This document shows positions 59,234 to 64,000 of a stretch of DNA of 64,000 nucleotides, in pieces; position 1 is the first letter of the stretch, and each line of letters opens with the position of its first letter. The stretch lies in assembly GCA_026874595.1 (NCBI GenBank), contig CM049306.1:52484019-52548018 (forward strand), given 5' to 3'. The DNA comes from Sipunculus nudus (Eukaryota > Annelida > Sipuncula > Golfingiida > Sipunculidae). The notes under the pieces were generated by a model, which was not told where the DNA came from, made no database searches, and was given only the letters and a program-made list of their open reading frames with translations. The position numbers and the translations under genes are program-made.

Positions 59234-59950
59234 TCAACGATAAATATCAATCGTCAATAGCCAATATATTTTAGCTGAGACGAATAGAACAGAATCTTCA
59301 GCATATAACAGAAGCTTAAAATCAGCCAATCCCATATCATTCACATATAATAAAAAGAATATAGAACCTAGAATAAAACCTTGTGGAATATCACCTATGC
59401 TTACATCTGCTGCCGATGAAGTACTATTTAAGTTTACCGTCTGTTTGTTAACCGTGTCGAACGCCTTTTGAAAGTCTAGTAAAACTATTGCAGTATATTT
59501 TCCTTTGTCCATATTAATTTTTATATAATAATGTGTCTGTTGAATGTGATAGTCTGGAGCCAGACTTGTTTTTATGATATAATTAGAATTTAAACTCTTC
59601 CAATTACTCTTTTTTCAATACATTTTGCTCATACATGTTTTTTTTTTTTTTTCTAACACTTTGGATAGTACAAAATTGAGACTGGTAGTTCCCTCTGTCT
59701 TATCTGCTGTTCTACTCGTAACTTGAACTCTATAGTCGTTTAAAACTCCTCTGGCACTTTTCCCGTTCCTGTTGATAAGTTAATGATGTGGTTGGTAGGT
59801 ACTATGATCACTGATGCTCCAGTTTCATTCATTTAGCAGGTAAGTTATAAAAACCAGTACTTTTGCTAATGTTCAAATTATCAAGATTTTTTTAATGGAT
59901 ATAAATATATTCTTCTTACACTGTTTTAGATTTGAATTTTTCATTTTTAT
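59234..59950 (-). pseudogene. Degenerate non-LTR retrotransposon reverse transcriptase (copy 2, CR1/Jockey-like)
   Basis: Readable pieces on the - strand in order: GASVIIVPTNHIINLSTGTG KVPEEF then a stop (59820-59740), a TTSLNFVLSKVLEK remnant near 59690-59650, MDKGKYTAIVLLDFQKAFD (59512 on), IPQGFILGSIFFLLYVNDM (near 59385) and YAEDSVLFVS (near 59300). These match the pre-RT ITHIINLSLSTGKVP region, the LDFQKAFD, PQGSILGPLLFLLYINDL and YADD boxes of CR1/Jockey-type LINEs. YADD has become YAED, and stops and deletions are present, so the copy is inactive. It differs in type from the + strand copy at 56.2 kb. Confidence 0.8.
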
Positions 59951-60887
59951 ATGCCCACACTATAATGGAATTTTTTACTCTTTCTGTCCCAAATAATCCT
60001 AGAGGTTTAGGAAGTGCAATCATCATAAACCATTTCCCGATTTAGATTTAAACTCAATTTACCAACATTTTTATTTGTTATGAATAGCCAATGATTTAAA
60101 TGGTTTTTTTTCTTAGTCATTTCCTATTTTTTTTTTATTTGCTTCTATCTTTTATGTCCCTTGCACTCAATTGCTTCTTTTTTTTTGGCACAAGGTGGAT
60201 AAAAATAACTGGTGTGTAGCCGTCGGCGGCTACTATCTGATAAGAAAAATATTCAGCCTTTGATCGTTTTCGGAAAACCTCATACTGTGAATACTGTTTC
60301 ATACCGTATAAAATTAAACTATATAAATTATATATAGGGAGAGCGTTAAAGCGGTGGGAACAAGTCTAGTCAAGTGCGTGTAATTATAATGCATATGTAT
60401 GAGACTCAAACCGATGCCAATAAATCCCTGACTCCATGTAAACAGAAGCAGCTGGGAGGGGTTCCGTCGGACTCCGTGACTACACCAGCCTACCAGCCTT
60501 CAGTAACGTCTGACATATCATTGATTTACAACATCTCTGCAGTGTAAGTTTACTCTGAACATAGAAAAAAAGGCCCAAGTAGAGAATCCGGTCTTCATTT
60601 CCAAGATGGGTCTAAACTGACTAGACCGTCTCATATTAGTAGTAATCTGCACATAAGCCATGACATGGCTGATGATATGTCATCGACATTCCTCTTACTT
60701 ATACATTACACGAATCCGAAACATCATTACGTCCGTCCGTATACACCCACAACCTCGTCCATGTAGACCGGATTCTATACTCGCTCCGAAAAAAAATCAT
60801 CGATAATGAAAAATCAATTTACATAACCAAGTGAACGGCATTGCAGTGGTAAGTGAAATGTTACTGGTAATGGTAATTGGTAGGAAG
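59951..60887. other. No gene recognised
   Basis: T-rich then mixed unique sequence between the reverse-transcriptase remnant and the foldback arm. No repeat family seen. Confidence 0.45.
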
Positions 60888-61675
60888 TGGCTAAACAACC
60901 GGCAGGGTGCCGGCGGTTTAGTCCACAGGCTAAACAGCCGGCAGGGGAAATTGACCACAGGCGCTTGAATCGCTATTTGTGTTGATATTGGCTTAAATAG
61001 TGTTCAATTTACCTTAACAACAATCCCCTACCATTTTATGAGCTGTAAACCATGATATATCGCTTGCCGGTACTTGTTTATTTAATAAATACACAAGGCC
61101 GGCATCCAAGTCTGCGGACGGGTAGGCAATAATACAAGAAATCAATTAAAATTCCCAAATATTTCAAAGATTTTCGAGGGAAGAAACTTACAGTCGTTAA
61201 ATGGCCAGTTCTTCTTTCTATAAAAGCATCAACAATTCCAATACACACAGTGTACCACTTGTAATGAGCTCTTATTTGTAACTAGTCTGCATCCATTAAG
61301 CAGCTGTTACCCCAAACAAGGAAGAATGTCGACCAGATGGCTGAAACCCAGAATGCCGAAACAAATTTTCACATACACAAAATGCCGAAGCCCATCTTGC
61401 CGAAAAAGAAAATGTATAATAGGAAAATAATGTGTTTAATGTGCAGTAAAGTTATATATACATTGTCCGTAAAGGTACTTGAACAAAATTTGATACCATC
61501 CTCTAATATTTTCAAATAATTAACGGTAATTTATTCGGCATGTCGGCAGCGGCACTACAATAATGTCGGCAGGACAACCCGGTCCCGCTAAATGTCCCTG
61601 GCTTTATTAATCCCTCATTTTGCAGGTATAGTCAGACTAACTGATTTTCATGAAAAAAGTTATATCTTGTGTCAC
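60888..61675 (+). repeat. Left arm of a large inverted repeat (foldback-like element)
   Basis: Runs from CCGGCAGGG / GTCCACAGGC sequence through CAGGCGCTTGAATCGCTAT, CAATCCCCTACCATTT, AAGGCCGGCATCCAAG, CCAGATGGCTGAAACCCAG, GACAACCCGGTCCCGCTAA and GTTATATCTTGTG. Each block is found reversed in the right arm. About 150 bp near 61120-61280 have no counterpart in the right arm. Confidence 0.8.
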
Positions 61676-63004
61676 ATTTTTGTTTCTTTAGGAACTATTT
61701 TTTTTTAATTTACACATCGTTCAACTGCATATTAGCTAAGATGGAAGCGGTCGCGTAGGGAAATCACGGGAGCGTAGCGGCACTCGGAAATCGGCTAGGA
61801 AACCCGCCGGACGTCACTGGACCCGTTATCCCTCGTGAAAATATCAAGGAAACCTCTCACATACCGTCCATTCACCCATCCATTTCTCATTTGAACTTTC
61901 TTTTCATAATGACAGTCATTTTTTTCACATTTTGTCTTAGTTACCATTTTAATGTTGATCACGCCTCAATAACTAGTTCATAATATTGCAGGCAAAAAAA
62001 AAATAAAAACTACCATTAATAATTCTCAGTCTTTATTGATATTTTACGGATTTCTATCAGAAAATATTTCTATAAATAAAAACGGTTGGAGAATTTCATA
62101 AAAATATACGTGTGTAATAAAACCAGAACTGAGAAGTCTGACAAGATTACTTCAAAGAGAGCGAACTGTTTGTTTTCTTGCCTATTATGGGGGCCCTTTA
62201 CCAGTTGTGTTTGTATTGTTGTAATAACTAATTCTGGCGTTTGATAAGGGTGACGAAGCAGGTCACAGTTAATTGAGTACGGGTATGTACAAATCTTATA
62301 CATATTCTGCAATGAATAAAAAAAAATAATATAAGATTCCGTATGTTTATATATAGATGCATACTTTGTGAAATGTGTAGCACTATATGGAGTATTTACT
62401 GTTTTTTATTTTTCATATATCAGTGCAATATTAGCATAACTCGTCGATACAAATGTGAATAACGGCAATTAAATATCACAGATATTAAAAAAAATAAAGA
62501 TAAAATCAGGTTCAGATTAAAGTATTAATTTAAACATAAAAATATCTTATGTATAAATTGATTATTCACTGGAGAAAATGTGATTTTTATATGCTTCTGC
62601 TCAATTCGCTATGACCAACTACATCACTCTAATCATAAGCCAGACATGGTTATTACAACAATATACGCACACCCAATAGAGGCCCCATAATTGACAAGCT
62701 AATATACAAAACTGGACTCTCTTCAAAGTAAATTTTGTTAGACCCACATAGGTCTGGTTCTTTTGAAATTCTCCCACTAAAATTTTCACTGTAAAAAATC
62801 TTTGATTTATGGAAATAAAATTCCGTTAAAATATTGAAAAGACCAGAGTTTCTCCATAATTAACTGAAATATTTTCGTTATATTTTCAAAGCAATGCAGA
62901 CGGGATCGGTTTTACTGTTGGCTATTTTTAATTATACGAATAATTATTCATACCGTATTAATCATAGCGTATTGTAAGATAGGTTTAATATTTAATCTTC
63001 CAAA
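61676..63004. other. Spacer of the inverted-repeat element; no gene recognised
   Basis: About 1.3 kb of AT-rich sequence, with a short GC-rich patch at 61740-61860. The longest frame is about 80 codons and has no known motif. Confidence 0.5.
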
Positions 63005-63680
63005 TCAAGATATAACTTTCTTCATGAAAATCAGTAAGCCTGATTATACCTGCAAAACGAGGGTCTAATATAGCCAGGTACACTTAGCGGGACCGGGTTG
63101 TCATGCCAATATTATAGTAGTGCCGTTGCCGACATGCCAAATAAACTACCGTTAATTATTTGAAAATATTAGAGGATGGTATCAAATTTTGTTAACTTGA
63201 AAATACCTTAACATACAATGGACTTATCACTTTACTGTGCAATAATCACATTATTTGCTATTATTTATTTTCTTTTTCGGCAAGATGGGCTTCGGCATTT
63301 TGGGTTTGGTATTCTGGGTTTCGGCATTCTGGGTTTCGGCCATCTGGTATCCCCATGTATCTTGGTCAGCAGTAAGGATTCCCCCCTGGAACCTAACACC
63401 TGATTGGTTGATTATTATGGAAATAGCAATCTGGGATAAATCTGTGTGTTTGTCGCTTAATGGATACAGACTCGTCCGCAGATTTGGATGCCGGCCTTGT
63501 GTATCTATTATATAAACATGTACCGGCAAGTGATATAACTTGGTTTACAGCTCATTAAACGGTAGGGGATTGTGTTAAGGTAAATTGAACACTATTTAAG
63601 CCAATATCAACACATATAGCGATTCAAGCGCCTGTGAATTGACCTTGCCGGCAGTCTAGCGCACAGGCTTAACACTGGCA
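63005..63680 (-). repeat. Right arm of the large inverted repeat
   Basis: Reverse complement of the left arm: AAGATATAACTTTCTTCATG, AGCGGGACCGGGTTGTC, repeated TTCGGCATTCTGGG units (63291-63345), TTGGATGCCGGCCTTGTG, AACGGTAGGGGATTG and GCGATTCAAGCGCCTGTG. The internal spacer 61676-63004 has no recognised coding sequence. Confidence 0.8.
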
Positions 63681-64000
63681 AATGAATGAATTTTCTATTT
63701 CAGTGAGATTCTCTTTAATTTCTATTTTTATTTTAATAATTAGCTGACAATATAGAGACTGTCCATGGAATAGAACTTAGAAGAAAATGCACAAATACCA
63801 GTTTTATTTGTGAAAACAATAACAATGATGGCCATGATTTATACGCAGTATAACACATACCATAAAAGCTTTTCCCTATATACAACTGTCTACAAATGCA
63901 ATACACTTCTAAATTTTCTATCCTTTCAATTTACTATCATTTAGGGACAAAACTGACAATTTACTCTGGGGAAATTTTGTAAGTCAGCCTTTTTCAAAAC

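Overview
The window is AT-rich, intron-rich animal nuclear DNA, most likely from a bivalve mollusc. This rests on two recognisable metazoan genes broken by GT-AG introns, and on a very dense population of non-autonomous rolling-circle (Helentron/HINE-like) repeats with TCCG-type microsatellites, a pattern familiar from oyster and clam genomes. The species cannot be read from the sequence. Nothing looks bacterial or viral.

Two host genes are supported, and they converge. On the + strand, the last coding exon of SIL1 (the ER nucleotide-exchange factor for the Hsp70 BiP) lies at 4261-4555. It ends in the ER-retention tetrapeptide HDEL and is followed by an AATAAA signal at 4947. The rest of SIL1 must lie upstream, so roughly the first 4.2 kb is probably its last intron. 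On the - strand, a complete WDR54 gene (WD-repeat protein) runs from its ATG at 55153 to its stop at 35632. It has nine coding exons joined by eight GT-AG introns, all in consistent phase, giving 321 residues. An ETS-type motif lies about 60 bp upstream of the ATG.

The rest is mostly repeats. I can separate at least five families (called A, B, C, E and F here; A has alpha and beta interiors) and three candidate 3' ends (G, H, I). For A, B, C, E and F, element ends share one plan: a short inverted repeat at the 5' end, usually a TCCG-type microsatellite, a tandem-repeat body, the inverted repeat again, a palindrome, then CTTG, CTAG or CAAG followed by T. Insertions sit in T-runs without obvious target duplication. 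Empty and filled sites inside the window confirm this: B elements are interrupted by A (7321-11545 and 16946-18503) and by C (22514-24758), and an A-beta element in WDR54 intron 3 is interrupted by an A-alpha that is itself interrupted by a C, a three-level nest.

Layout: 1-336 B 3' end; 342-3836 A elements; 4261-4952 SIL1 end; about 5340-6147 F; 6197-12487 B with nested A and E; 13945-18678 B with nested A; 19185-20065 a 275-bp tandem array; 20244-24944 B with nested C; 25590-26440 A fragment; 26.4-35.6 kb mostly unique sequence with SINE-like copies, a G-type end and a 56-bp tandem array; 35.6-55.2 kb WDR54; 55.2-60 kb degenerate reverse transcriptases and a transposase-like fragment; 60.9-63.7 kb a large inverted-repeat (foldback-like) structure. 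Apart from the two host genes and the degenerate mobile-element fragments, the open frames inside the repeats do not look like proteins.
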